Part shown: positions 43,338 through 50,483 of the stretch, one piece after another
How the letters are laid out: each line of letters begins with the position of its first letter
How positions within the stretch are numbered: the stretch's first letter is position 1
Origin: Bacteroidota bacterium
GTDB taxonomy: Bacteria > Bacteroidota > Bacteroidia > 2-12-FULL-35-15
Direction of reading: 5' to 3'
DNA length: 64,000 bases
NCBI GenBank assembly: GCA_025963725.1
Contig: JAOQAE010000003.1
Span: 1-64,000 of the forward strand
Made by a program: the position numbers and the translations under genes
The notes under the pieces: model-generated
The model's database searches: none
What the model was told of the DNA's origin: nothing
The model's input: only the letters and a program-made list of their open reading frames with translations

Positions 43338-44252
43338 ATGCAAAACGAGGGACAAGAAAGGCATTCATGGATCAAGCTCACAGTGGTCCTGTCCATTTTA
43401 TTCCTGATCGGTATTTTAACCGTAGCCGGAGGGGAAGGCAATGTCGACCTCAATTACGACAACCCGAACATGCTGCTGCTGCTCAAGATCCTCCAGGCGT
43501 TCAGCGTGATCGTGATCTTTATTATACCGGCGGTTTTTATTGCCATTTTCTGGACACGGCCAAAGATCCATTATTTAGGGATCACCAAAAGGCCCGCATT
43601 TCTTACACTCCTTATTGCAGGCGCAGCGATCCTGCTTGCAAACCCGCTGATCAACTGGCTTACAGAGATAAACGCGCACATGCACCTGCCTGCGGCCTTT
43701 TCAGGCATTGAGGAATGGATGCGCAAAAGCGAAGACAAAGCCACGGAGCTCACCAATATGTTCACGAAAGGCACCTCTGTGAGCGACCTTCTGCTGAACC
43801 TCTTTGTGATCGCGTTTATGGCCGCTTTGAGCGAAGAGATCTTTTTCCGCGGCATCCTTCAGAAAGTAGCTGCCGAGTGTTTCGGCAACAGGCACGTTGC
43901 CGTGTGGTTCGGGGCGATCATTTTCAGCGCATTTCACATGCAGTTCTACGGCTTCCTTCCGCGGGTGCTGATGGGCGCTTACCTCGGCTATTTATTTTTA
44001 TGGACCGGCTCGCTGTGGCCCGGCATCCTTGCCCATTTTATAAACAACGGCGTATTTGTGTTCTTTACCTGGCTGGTCAACAATGGCATCATCGCCCCTG
44101 AAACGAAAACCTCGCTGGATGAAACGGGGCTTGGATATGTCGCGGTAAGCACCGTGATTGTTGTAGCAAGCCTCTGGACGATCTACCGGATCGAAAAAAA
44201 ACGGGAGCTTAAGCTTACCCTTGCCGCTGAAAGCTCCAGTCAGCGCTTCTAA
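43338..44252 (+). CDS. CPBP-family intramembrane metalloprotease
   Basis: The 304-residue polytopic membrane protein has the three CPBP (CAAX protease and bacteriocin-processing) motifs in order: EEIFFRG (EExxxR), FSAFH (FxxxH) and HFINN (HxxxN). It probably cleaves peptide bonds in the membrane; bacterial members act in bacteriocin immunity, prenyl-protein-like processing or signalling. An upstream in-frame ATG at 43296 exists, but the one at 43338 has a clear GGAGG 5 nt upstream and gives a normal N-terminus, so it is preferred. Confidence 0.9.
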   Translation: MQNEGQERHSWIKLTVVLSILFLIGILTVAGGEGNVDLNYDNPNMLLLLKILQAFSVIVIFIIPAVFIAIFWTRPKIHYLGITKRPAFLTLLIAGAAILLANPLINWLTEINAHMHLPAAFSGIEEWMRKSEDKATELTNMFTKGTSVSDLLLNLFVIAFMAALSEEIFFRGILQKVAAECFGNRHVAVWFGAIIFSAFHMQFYGFLPRVLMGAYLGYLFLWTGSLWPGILAHFINNGVFVFFTWLVNNGIIAPETKTSLDETGLGYVAVSTVIVVASLWTIYRIEKKRELKLTLAAESSSQRF

Positions 44253-44343
44253 TCATTCTGGCACCTTAATTTAGTGTATACTGTTTCCGTGTTTAAATTC
44301 AGCGGAACCGCTATCTTCATTTAAAAAAAGCAAACACTTCATT

Positions 44344-46512
44344 ATGGCAAAAAACAAATCAGCCCGCAACAAGAACACCGAAACAAAAAAAGTTGCCGAC
44401 CTGCAGCAGCACACCGAAAATCCGGAGAACGAATTCCTGACCACCAACCAGGGGCTCAAGATCAACGACAACCAGAACTCGCTGAAGGCGGGTGACCGTG
44501 GCCCTTCCCTGCTCGAGGATTTTATCCTCCGTGAAAAGATCACGCATTTCGATCACGAGCGCATTCCTGAACGCATTGTGCATGCACGCGGCACGGGAGC
44601 GCATGGATTTTTCGAGCTGTATGAATCAATGGAAAAATACACGAGGGCCGGCTTCCTGAACGATACCTCTGTGAAAACCCCTGTGTTTGCAAGATTTTCC
44701 ACTGTGGCAGGCTCCCGCGGATCAACCGACCTTGCACGCGACGTTCGCGGCTTTTCCGTAAAGTTCTATACGCAGGAAGGGAATTACGACCTTGTGGGGA
44801 ATAACATCCCGGTATTCTTTATCCAGGATGCCATGAAGTTTCCCGACCTTGTGCATGCCCTCAAGCCGGAGCCTCATAACGAGATCCCGCAGGCAGCTTC
44901 GGCACATGATACCTTCTGGGATTTTATTTCACTGATGCCCGAATCCATGCACATGGTGATGTGGGCCATGAGCGACCGCGCCATCCCACGCAGCTACCGC
45001 ATGATGGAAGGCTTTGGCGTGCATACCTTCCGCTTTGTGAACGAGCAGGGCAAATCGCATTTTGTAAAATTTCACTGGAAGCCTTTGCTGGGAGTGCATT
45101 CCGTTGCCTGGGACGAGGCGCAGAACATTTCCGGTAAGGATCCCGATTTTCACCGCCGCGACCTTTGGGAAGCCATTGAAACGGGCAATTTCCCGGAATG
45201 GGAACTTGGTGTGCAGCTGATCGATGAGAAGGATGAGCATAAATTTGAGTTCGACCTCCTCGACCCTACCAAACTGATCCCGGAAGAGCTGGTTCCTGTT
45301 AAAATAATCGGGAAGCTGACGCTGAACCGCAATACCGATAATTTTTTCGCGGAAACGGAGCAGATCGCCTTTCACCCCGGACACCTGGTACCGGGAATTG
45401 ATTTTACCAACGATCCGCTGCTACAGGGACGCCTGTTCTCCTATACCGACACACAGCTTTCTCGCCTCGGCAGCCCCAATTTCCACGAGATCCCGATCAA
45501 CAGGCCGGTGGTTGACATTCATAACAACCAGCGCGACGGTCACATGCGCCAGATGATCAACAAAGGACAAACAAGCTATGAGCCGAACACGCTCGGAGGC
45601 GGATGTCCGTTCCAGGCCATGATGAAAAAGATGGGCGGCTTCACTTCCTTCCTCGAGCGCATCGATGCGAAGAAGATCCGGTCGAGAAGCAAAAGCTTTA
45701 CCGACCATTTCGGGCAGGCCACATTGTTCTTCAACAGCCAGAGCCAGCCTGAAAAAGACCATATTGTAAATGCACTCCGCTTCGAGCTTGGCAAGGTGCA
45801 AACCCCTGCGATCCGCCAGCGGATGGTGAACCTGCTGACACAGGTGGATAAAGGCCTTGCCGAACAGGTGGCAGCCAGCCTCGGGCTGGTTGCCGGAAAA
45901 CCGGAGATGCCGATGAACCACAGCGTTCCGGCAGATGCGAACCCGAAGGATTACCAGCCGCGAAAAGTAAAATCATCCATAGAAAGCTCTGCTGCCCTGA
46001 GCATGGCGGGCACATTAAAAAATTCCATTCAAACCCGGAAGATCGCCATCCTTGCAGCCAACGGCGTCGACGATGCATCGCTTGCAGCCATGAAAAAAGC
46101 GCTGGAAGCAAAAGGCGCGCAAACAAAAGTGATCGCGCCGATGCTGGGCTTCATTAAAAGCACTTCAGGGAAAAACATCGCTGTGGATGAGAGCTTCCTG
46201 ATCGCTGCGTCCGTACTGTATGATGCGGTGTTCATCCCGGCAGGAGCGGCAAGCGCAGCAGCGCTGAAAGCAAATCCCGATGCGCTGCATTTCATCAATG
46301 AAGCATACAAGCATTGTAAAGCGATCGCTGCCGATGCAGAAGGCGCAGAAGTGATCGGGGAATCGTACATCGGGATGAATGAGAAAGACAAAACGGAAGC
46401 CGGCGTGCTTAGCGGCTATAAAAGCGCGAACAAGCTGGCTGCCGACTTCATCAATGCCATTGCACAGCACCGTTTCTGGGAAAGAGAAAAGATGCGTAAA
46501 GTACCTGCATAA
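44344..46512 (+). CDS. katE: large-subunit catalase (KatE/HPII type)
   Basis: This enzyme decomposes hydrogen peroxide. The 722-residue product belongs to clade 2 large catalases: catalytic H80 in [32 protein letters not shown], the distal Asn in NNIPVFF, and the haem Tyr in [15 protein letters not shown]-terminal flavodoxin/DJ-1-like domain (about 555-705, [15 protein letters not shown]...[13 protein letters not shown]) is present, as in HPII. It ends before a strong bidirectional terminator shared with hsp20, placing two stress genes convergently. Confidence 0.96.
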   Translation: MAKNKSARNKNTETKKVADLQQHTENPENEFLTTNQGLKINDNQNSLKAGDRGPSLLEDFILREKITHFDHERIPERIVHARGTGAHGFFELYESMEKYTRAGFLNDTSVKTPVFARFSTVAGSRGSTDLARDVRGFSVKFYTQEGNYDLVGNNIPVFFIQDAMKFPDLVHALKPEPHNEIPQAASAHDTFWDFISLMPESMHMVMWAMSDRAIPRSYRMMEGFGVHTFRFVNEQGKSHFVKFHWKPLLGVHSVAWDEAQNISGKDPDFHRRDLWEAIETGNFPEWELGVQLIDEKDEHKFEFDLLDPTKLIPEELVPVKIIGKLTLNRNTDNFFAETEQIAFHPGHLVPGIDFTNDPLLQGRLFSYTDTQLSRLGSPNFHEIPINRPVVDIHNNQRDGHMRQMINKGQTSYEPNTLGGGCPFQAMMKKMGGFTSFLERIDAKKIRSRSKSFTDHFGQATLFFNSQSQPEKDHIVNALRFELGKVQTPAIRQRMVNLLTQVDKGLAEQVAASLGLVAGKPEMPMNHSVPADANPKDYQPRKVKSSIESSAALSMAGTLKNSIQTRKIAILAANGVDDASLAAMKKALEAKGAQTKVIAPMLGFIKSTSGKNIAVDESFLIAASVLYDAVFIPAGAASAAALKANPDALHFINEAYKHCKAIAADAEGAEVIGESYIGMNEKDKTEAGVLSGYKSANKLAADFINAIAQHRFWEREKMRKVPA

Positions 46513-46522
46513 CAGGAATAAA

Positions 46523-46556
46523 AAAATCCCGTACTGAAGGAACAGTACGGGATTTT
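46523..46556. terminator. bidirectional terminator between katE and hsp20
   Basis: A 14-bp perfect stem (AAAATCCCGTACTG and its complement) with an AAGGAA loop. A-rich and T-rich flanks suit both convergent genes. Confidence 0.88.
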
Positions 46557-46570
46557 CATTTTTTGTGTTC

Positions 46571-47029
46571 TTACGAGATCTTGATCTCTTTTACCGGCTT
46601 GGTTTTCGCTTCCTCTTTTTTAGGAAGGGCTATTTTCAGAATGCCGTTCTCATATTTCGCATCGATCTTTTCATCGTTTACTGTATCGGGCAATGAAAAG
46701 GTTCTGCGGAAAGAGCCGTAATTGAACTCTTTGCGGGTGAATGTTTTATTCTTCTCTTCATTCTCCGTTGTATGCTCAGCGGAGATCACCAGCATTTTAT
46801 TATCCGATTCAATCTTAAAATCTTCCTTGTTAAAACCCGGAGCTGAAAGCTCTACGCTGAACTTATCATTATCCTCCGAAACATTCACCGCGGGAACTGC
46901 TGTTGAAAATTCCCCCGAAAAAAAGTTATCATTAAAAAAGTTTTCCATTAAGCTTCCGAATGGAGCTGAATACCTTACCGGTGACTCGGTACGCCCATCA
47001 GCGGGCCTTTTCCATTTTACGATTGACAT
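46571..47029 (-). CDS. small heat shock protein, Hsp20 family
   Basis: This ATP-independent chaperone is 152 residues. The alpha-crystallin domain spans about 45-145 (VNVSEDNDKFSVELSAPGFNKEDFKI...RTFSLPDTVNDEKIDAKYENGILKIALPKK) and ends in a Lys-rich tail with VKEIKIS, an IxI-type motif. The frame is open back to 47107, but the ATG at 47029 has a strong AAAGGAGG Shine-Dalgarno upstream and gives the normal MSIVKW start. It is convergent with katE. Confidence 0.95.
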   Translation of the reverse strand: MSIVKWKRPADGRTESPVRYSAPFGSLMENFFNDNFFSGEFSTAVPAVNVSEDNDKFSVELSAPGFNKEDFKIESDNKMLVISAEHTTENEEKNKTFTRKEFNYGSFRRTFSLPDTVNDEKIDAKYENGILKIALPKKEEAKTKPVKEIKIS

Positions 47030-47244
47030 AATTTCCTCCTTTGATTTTAAGGTTAAACAATAATTTAAAGATCTGTTAACCCTTATCCAAGTCCTTTGCC
47101 AAAGCAATTTAAGGCTATAAAAATGACAAATTCTGCCAGATTTTCTTTCCGGGACTGAAATTTTTTCAGCCGGTTATATAAACATCTGGCGGTCCGAAGC
47201 ACCGGCAATTACTGAATTCCCCTATCTTTACGATCGCAGTTATA

Positions 47245-47931
47245 ATGAGCGTTATGAAAAAAACAGAAAAAAAAGACAATGCGGGTGTTTTGCTCCGGAT
47301 GCATCCGCTGCACCGTATTGCCCTTGGCGTTTTATTGTCGGTAATTACTTTTTTTGTCCTTCCCAAGGATGTGTTCAGTCCGCCCCTAATTATAGTAACG
47401 CTATGGATCGTTTATGCAAGCACCTTTCTGATCACTAGCTGGATCGTACTCTTCAGGCGGCCGGTGCATGGGATCAGGAAAGCGGCAAAAACGGATGACG
47501 GAAGCGCTCCCGTGGTGTTCGCGCTCATTCTGCTGGCATCTTTTGCAAGCCTGTTTACGGTTTTGCTGCTGATCATTTCCAAAGACAGTGGAACGCCGGA
47601 ACATATTATTTCTATCCCTGCCGCGGTGCTCGGGATGTTCGTTTCCTGGGTAATGGTGCATACGGTATTCACCTTTCATTACGCCCATATTTTTTACAAT
47701 GAAGTAAAATCAGGCGACCACAAAGGGCTTGATTTCCCGGATGAGGAAGAGCCGGATTACATTGATTTCGCCTATTTCTCTTTCGTGATCGGCTGCACGT
47801 TCCAGGTATCCGATGTGCAGATCACCTCCCGAAAGATCCGCCGGCTGGTATTCCTGCACAGCCTGCTTTCATTCGGGATCAACACATTTGTGGTTGCGCT
47901 TACCATCAACATGATCGCCGGGCTCAAATAG
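47245..47931 (+). CDS. DUF1345 family membrane protein
   Basis: The 228-residue integral membrane protein has about five hydrophobic segments and the DUF1345 signature DFAYFSFVIGCTFQVSDVQITSRKIRRLVFLH near the C-terminus. Its role is unknown; DUF1345 genes often sit near other small membrane and stress genes. A near-consensus -7 element TATCTTTA at 47223-47230 lies just upstream. Its end overlaps the convergent DUF421 gene by 8 bp. Met4 is an alternative start. Confidence 0.87.
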   Translation: MSVMKKTEKKDNAGVLLRMHPLHRIALGVLLSVITFFVLPKDVFSPPLIIVTLWIVYASTFLITSWIVLFRRPVHGIRKAAKTDDGSAPVVFALILLASFASLFTVLLLIISKDSGTPEHIISIPAAVLGMFVSWVMVHTVFTFHYAHIFYNEVKSGDHKGLDFPDEEEPDYIDFAYFSFVIGCTFQVSDVQITSRKIRRLVFLHSLLSFGINTFVVALTINMIAGLK

Positions 47932-48427
47932 CAGGGTTATCCTCTTTCTTTATAACGCTGATCTTTCCATCCGGCTCCAGCCACAGCTCCTTTACCTTAT
48001 CCAGGCTATCGAGGCATTCCTCGTGCAGGGCTTTAATAATGTCCTTTTCGGAGATGCAGTGTTTCGCCAGCCGCCGATGCTCCTTTACACCATTCCTGAA
48101 AAGCAGAACAGAATCGCCTTCCATCAGCTTTTGGATAATTTTACTCCGGAAAGCCAGCCACGCGCAGAGCCTGTGGACAACAGCAAGGGACATTGCTGCC
48201 AAAAGCGTGGCAAAAAAAGGATAATGGCCGGTGATACACCTGCTCAGCAATGCACCAAGGGTAATGGAGACCACTACATCAAAGGGCGTTTTTGTGCCGA
48301 ATGTCCGCATGCCCGCCAAGCGGATAAAAGCGACGGCAGCAATAAAAACAACAACGGTCCTCGTCATCATCTGGTACCATTCCAGGTCCTTTTCCTCTAA
48401 TCCCAATAGATCGATATAAAGCAGCAT
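47924..48427 (-). CDS. DUF421 (YetF/YcaP-like) membrane protein
   Basis: The 167-residue product has two to three N-terminal transmembrane helices with RLAGMRTFGTKTPFDVVVSITLGALLSR, typical of DUF421. A small cytoplasmic domain follows, with LMEGDSVLLFRNG and ISEKDIIKALHEE. Such proteins are linked to stress and spore functions in other phyla, without a known reaction. It is convergent with the DUF1345 gene. Confidence 0.87.
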   Translation of the reverse strand: MLLYIDLLGLEEKDLEWYQMMTRTVVVFIAAVAFIRLAGMRTFGTKTPFDVVVSITLGALLSRCITGHYPFFATLLAAMSLAVVHRLCAWLAFRSKIIQKLMEGDSVLLFRNGVKEHRRLAKHCISEKDIIKALHEECLDSLDKVKELWLEPDGKISVIKKEDNPAI

Positions 48428-48505
48428 ATTTGTTTTTTTACATTACGCGCAAAAAAGACGTACCAGCCACAGGAACCCGAAAATGTGTGGAAAAAGCAAG
48501 GAAAC

Positions 48506-48537
48506 TTTCCAAGAACCGCAAAGAATTATTACATTTG
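48506..48537 (+). promoter_or_regulatory. promoter of the tRNA-Ser gene
   Basis: TTTC at 48506-48509 (one mismatch to TTTG), 20 nt, then TACATTTG at 48530-48537 (perfect). Transcription would start about 35 nt before the mature tRNA. The leader contains a CCCC/GGGG dyad. Confidence 0.65.
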
Positions 48538-48579
48538 CGACCCCTAAGGCCAAAACGAGGGGTAATTTTATAACAATCC

Positions 48580-48666
48580 GGAGAGGTGTCAGAGTGGCCG
48601 AACGAGCAAGCCTGGAAAGTTTGTATACTCGCAAGGGTATCGCGGGTTCGAATCCCGCCCTCTCCG
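48580..48666 (+). tRNA. tRNA-Ser (anticodon GGA)
   Basis: A complete 87-nt class II tRNA. The acceptor stem GGAGAGG (48580-48586) pairs with CCTCTCC (48659-48665), with discriminator G. The anticodon loop CTGGAAA has GGA at 48614-48616, and the T arm GCGGGTTCGAATCCCGC is perfect. The long variable arm and discriminator G are those of serine tRNAs. CCA is not encoded. Confidence 0.96.
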
Positions 48667-48739
48667 CTTTCATTCGCTGAAGCGAATTTCAGCGGACGCA
48701 GTCCGCAAAATCGCGAAAGCGAAAAATGAATGAACCAAG

Positions 48740-48764
48740 GTCCCGTATTTATGCGGGACTTTTT
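48740..48764 (+). terminator. first terminator after tRNA-Ser
   Basis: GTCCCG/CGGGAC stem with an 8-nt loop and a T-run. It is followed directly by a long palindrome. Confidence 0.75.
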
Positions 48765-48824
48765 GTTTTTCGGAAAGGCCTGAAAGCTTTTTCAGCTTTC
48801 CAGGGCTTTCCGAAAAACAAAAAA
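48760..48824. repeat. 65-bp near-perfect palindrome
   Basis: The left arm is TTTTTGTTTTTCGGAAAG (48760-48777), then a short mismatched part, then AAAGCT. The complement follows a 5-nt TTTTC centre. It can form a long hairpin in RNA, or a cruciform in DNA. Confidence 0.8.
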
Positions 48825-48911
48825 GAACGGAGTGCAGCGAAGTGAATGTTGCATTTTCCAAATGGGAGAAATGGGATCATTGAAAATAATCCCGCCCTCT
48901 CGGGCTGAAAG

Positions 48912-48946
48912 GGACTGAGAACTTAAAAGAGCTTTCAGTCCTTTTT
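48912..48946 (+). terminator. second terminator, after the repeated tRNA end
   Basis: GGACTGA/TCAGTCC stem and a T-run of five. It may be the tRNA gene's original terminator, displaced by the inserted block. Confidence 0.65.
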
Positions 48947-48987
48947 CATTTATATTTTAGACGTATTTAGATAAATCGCTTCTAAAC

Positions 48988-50046
48988 TCAAACCATTTTT
49001 AACCAGCGGTCGATCGTTTTCTTCGTTTTTCCGGTATTAAAAACTAAATCCGCCTGTTTTATTTTTTCATAGTCTGGCAGCGCAGCAATTGCAACTGCAT
49101 AATCTTTCATGAGTGATTTTTTGTATGAGTCGAAAGGTTGTGAAACATCGAATTTATTTGCAATTTCTATTTTTGTAGTCAAATTATATTTTTCAAAATC
49201 CGATTTTACCAAATCGAAAATTTCTTTTTCATTAACCGATTCAGGATGTTTAATATCAAAAACTGTTTTCCAATATGTCATCCATAAAATAGAAATTGTC
49301 TGAAGGTCGCGAAAATTGCCATCAAGCGGTAATCGGCTCAACCAACTAAAAAAGCTTTTTTCTTTGGGAGCTTTTATCCTGTCGTATCCTTTTGATTTAT
49401 GGAATTGCATTCCTTCCCAGACCAAAAGAAAATCTGTTTTTGCAGTTTCTCTTGTTTCGGAAATAGATGGAAGTTTTATAACAAGTTGAGCGATGCGATC
49501 ATAAAAATCCGGAAGCAGGGTGTCGTTTTTTAATTCAGATATTGTCCTGTTACTTCCGAAGATCGGTCGCACTTCCACGTAATGAATTGAATCCCCCATC
49601 ATTTTTCTAAATGAGAATTTTCCTTGTTGTCTACCACTACCAACTGTTTGCAAGGCAGTAAGCAACTTAGACTTAACACGGTCTTCTAAATGATGTACTT
49701 CATCAAGAAATAAAATACCCTTATCAGCTTGTTGCAAGAGTCCACTATGTCCTTTTGAATTAGCATCAGTAAAGGCGTGTGGCTCATATCCAAAAATATC
49801 AGCCTCCGCATTGTCATTATTAAACGAGGCGCAGGACGCTTCTATAAATGTATCAGTCTGTAAAACTCTTTCCTCTCTTAGAGCCTCGCTTATTTGTTTT
49901 ATCCATCTGGATTTCCCGGTTCCTCTTTCACCTATTACAAGAACAGAGAACCTTCCCGGATTAGACATAAAATAATAAAGCTTTTCTAAAGCTTTCTTTC
50001 TAAGTGGATGCTGATCCTTTATTTCATCTGAAAATTTTTTATTCAT
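48988..50046 (-). CDS. sigma-54-activator-like AAA+ protein with degenerate GAFTGA loop
   Basis: The 352-residue protein is built around an AAA+ domain of the enhancer-binding (NtrC/RtcR-like) kind: Walker A GERGTGKS (39-46), then a segment DIFGYEPHAFTDANSKGHSG in which GAFTGA is replaced by HAFTDA (90-95), Walker B ILFLDE (111-116), and a GSNRT sensor I-type region. The last 40 residues (KIKQADLVFNTGKTKKTIDRWLKM) look like a helix-turn-helix. The altered loop argues against sigma-54 contact. It is AT-rich and divergent from the GT/radical SAM operon, which it may regulate or work with. Confidence 0.8.
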   Translation of the reverse strand: MNKKFSDEIKDQHPLRKKALEKLYYFMSNPGRFSVLVIGERGTGKSRWIKQISEALREERVLQTDTFIEASCASFNNDNAEADIFGYEPHAFTDANSKGHSGLLQQADKGILFLDEVHHLEDRVKSKLLTALQTVGSGRQQGKFSFRKMMGDSIHYVEVRPIFGSNRTISELKNDTLLPDFYDRIAQLVIKLPSISETRETAKTDFLLVWEGMQFHKSKGYDRIKAPKEKSFFSWLSRLPLDGNFRDLQTISILWMTYWKTVFDIKHPESVNEKEIFDLVKSDFEKYNLTTKIEIANKFDVSQPFDSYKKSLMKDYAVAIAALPDYEKIKQADLVFNTGKTKKTIDRWLKMV

Positions 50047-50182
50047 ATTTTAAAGATATAAATTTCTTGTATAGAAGATAATATTTTCTCAACAAAAATG
50101 TAATACATTGAGCACCAGTTAATTACAATTAATTATTAAAACGGCATAGGTTGTGGAAGTAGCAGATAAAATAATTACAACC

Positions 50183-50482
50183 ATGACAAAACAACTTTTA
50201 GAATACCACAAGACCGACCACTTCATGTTGAGCCAATGGGATCGCGGTATTGGCGACGAACTTTTATACAAAGTCCTACCGTTTATATCCGAGGCAAAAG
50301 AAAATAAAAAAATAGCAATCTTTATCCCTTCTTTTCTAGGGACCAAAGGAATTGACGTACCGAAGAAGGATTGTTTAGTAATAGTATTAAAACAAAAATT
50401 ATTAAAAACAGCCTTTTGGTGCGATCATCCAAATTATTTATTCCTAAAAGAAAAAGATGCAGCCTTTCAAATCTTATATTAA
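50183..50482 (+). CDS. small hypothetical protein, first gene of the island operon
   Basis: The 99-residue product from the ATG at 50183 (a GTG at 50153 would add 10 residues) has no signal peptide or membrane segment. The N-terminal part is helical (TKQLLEYHKTDHFML), and a Lys-rich alternating region may be a small alpha/beta fold (KKIAIFIPSFLG, KKDCLVIVLKQ). No family was recognised. One nucleotide separates its stop from the start of the GT/radical SAM gene, so translation is probably coupled. It could be a small substrate, adaptor or accessory protein. Confidence 0.62.
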   Translation: MTKQLLEYHKTDHFMLSQWDRGIGDELLYKVLPFISEAKENKKIAIFIPSFLGTKGIDVPKKDCLVIVLKQKLLKTAFWCDHPNYLFLKEKDAAFQILY

Positions 50483-50483
50483 A

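Larger units (their letters stand above)
48665..48901. mobile_element. candidate non-autonomous insertion at the tRNA-Ser 3' end
   Basis: AATCCCGCCCTCTC, the end of the tRNA T arm and acceptor strand (48651-48664), is repeated exactly at 48888-48901. Between the copies is a 220-nt block made mainly of hairpins, with no gene. Just after the second copy is a second terminator, as expected of a tRNA gene's original 3' flank. This is the pattern left by site-specific integration into a tRNA. No integrase is visible, so an alternative is a local duplication. Confidence 0.4.
48667..48987. other. 321-bp non-coding spacer after tRNA-Ser
   Basis: This spacer holds three small hairpins (stems at 48673-48686, 48692-48706 and 48711-48722), a terminator (48740-48764), a long palindrome (48760-48824), the repeated tRNA end (48888-48901) and a second terminator (48912-48946). 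No credible coding frame was found. Confidence 0.75.

Noticed and set aside
48670-48861. Minus-strand open frame of about 63 codons in the tRNA-Ser trailer
   Set aside because: It lies entirely in the hairpin-rich block and has no start context or protein-like composition.
50047-50182. Sigma-54 promoter (-24 GG / -12 GC) controlled by the AAA+ protein
   Set aside because: No GG-N10-GC pattern is present in the spacer, and the AAA+ loop is degenerate.
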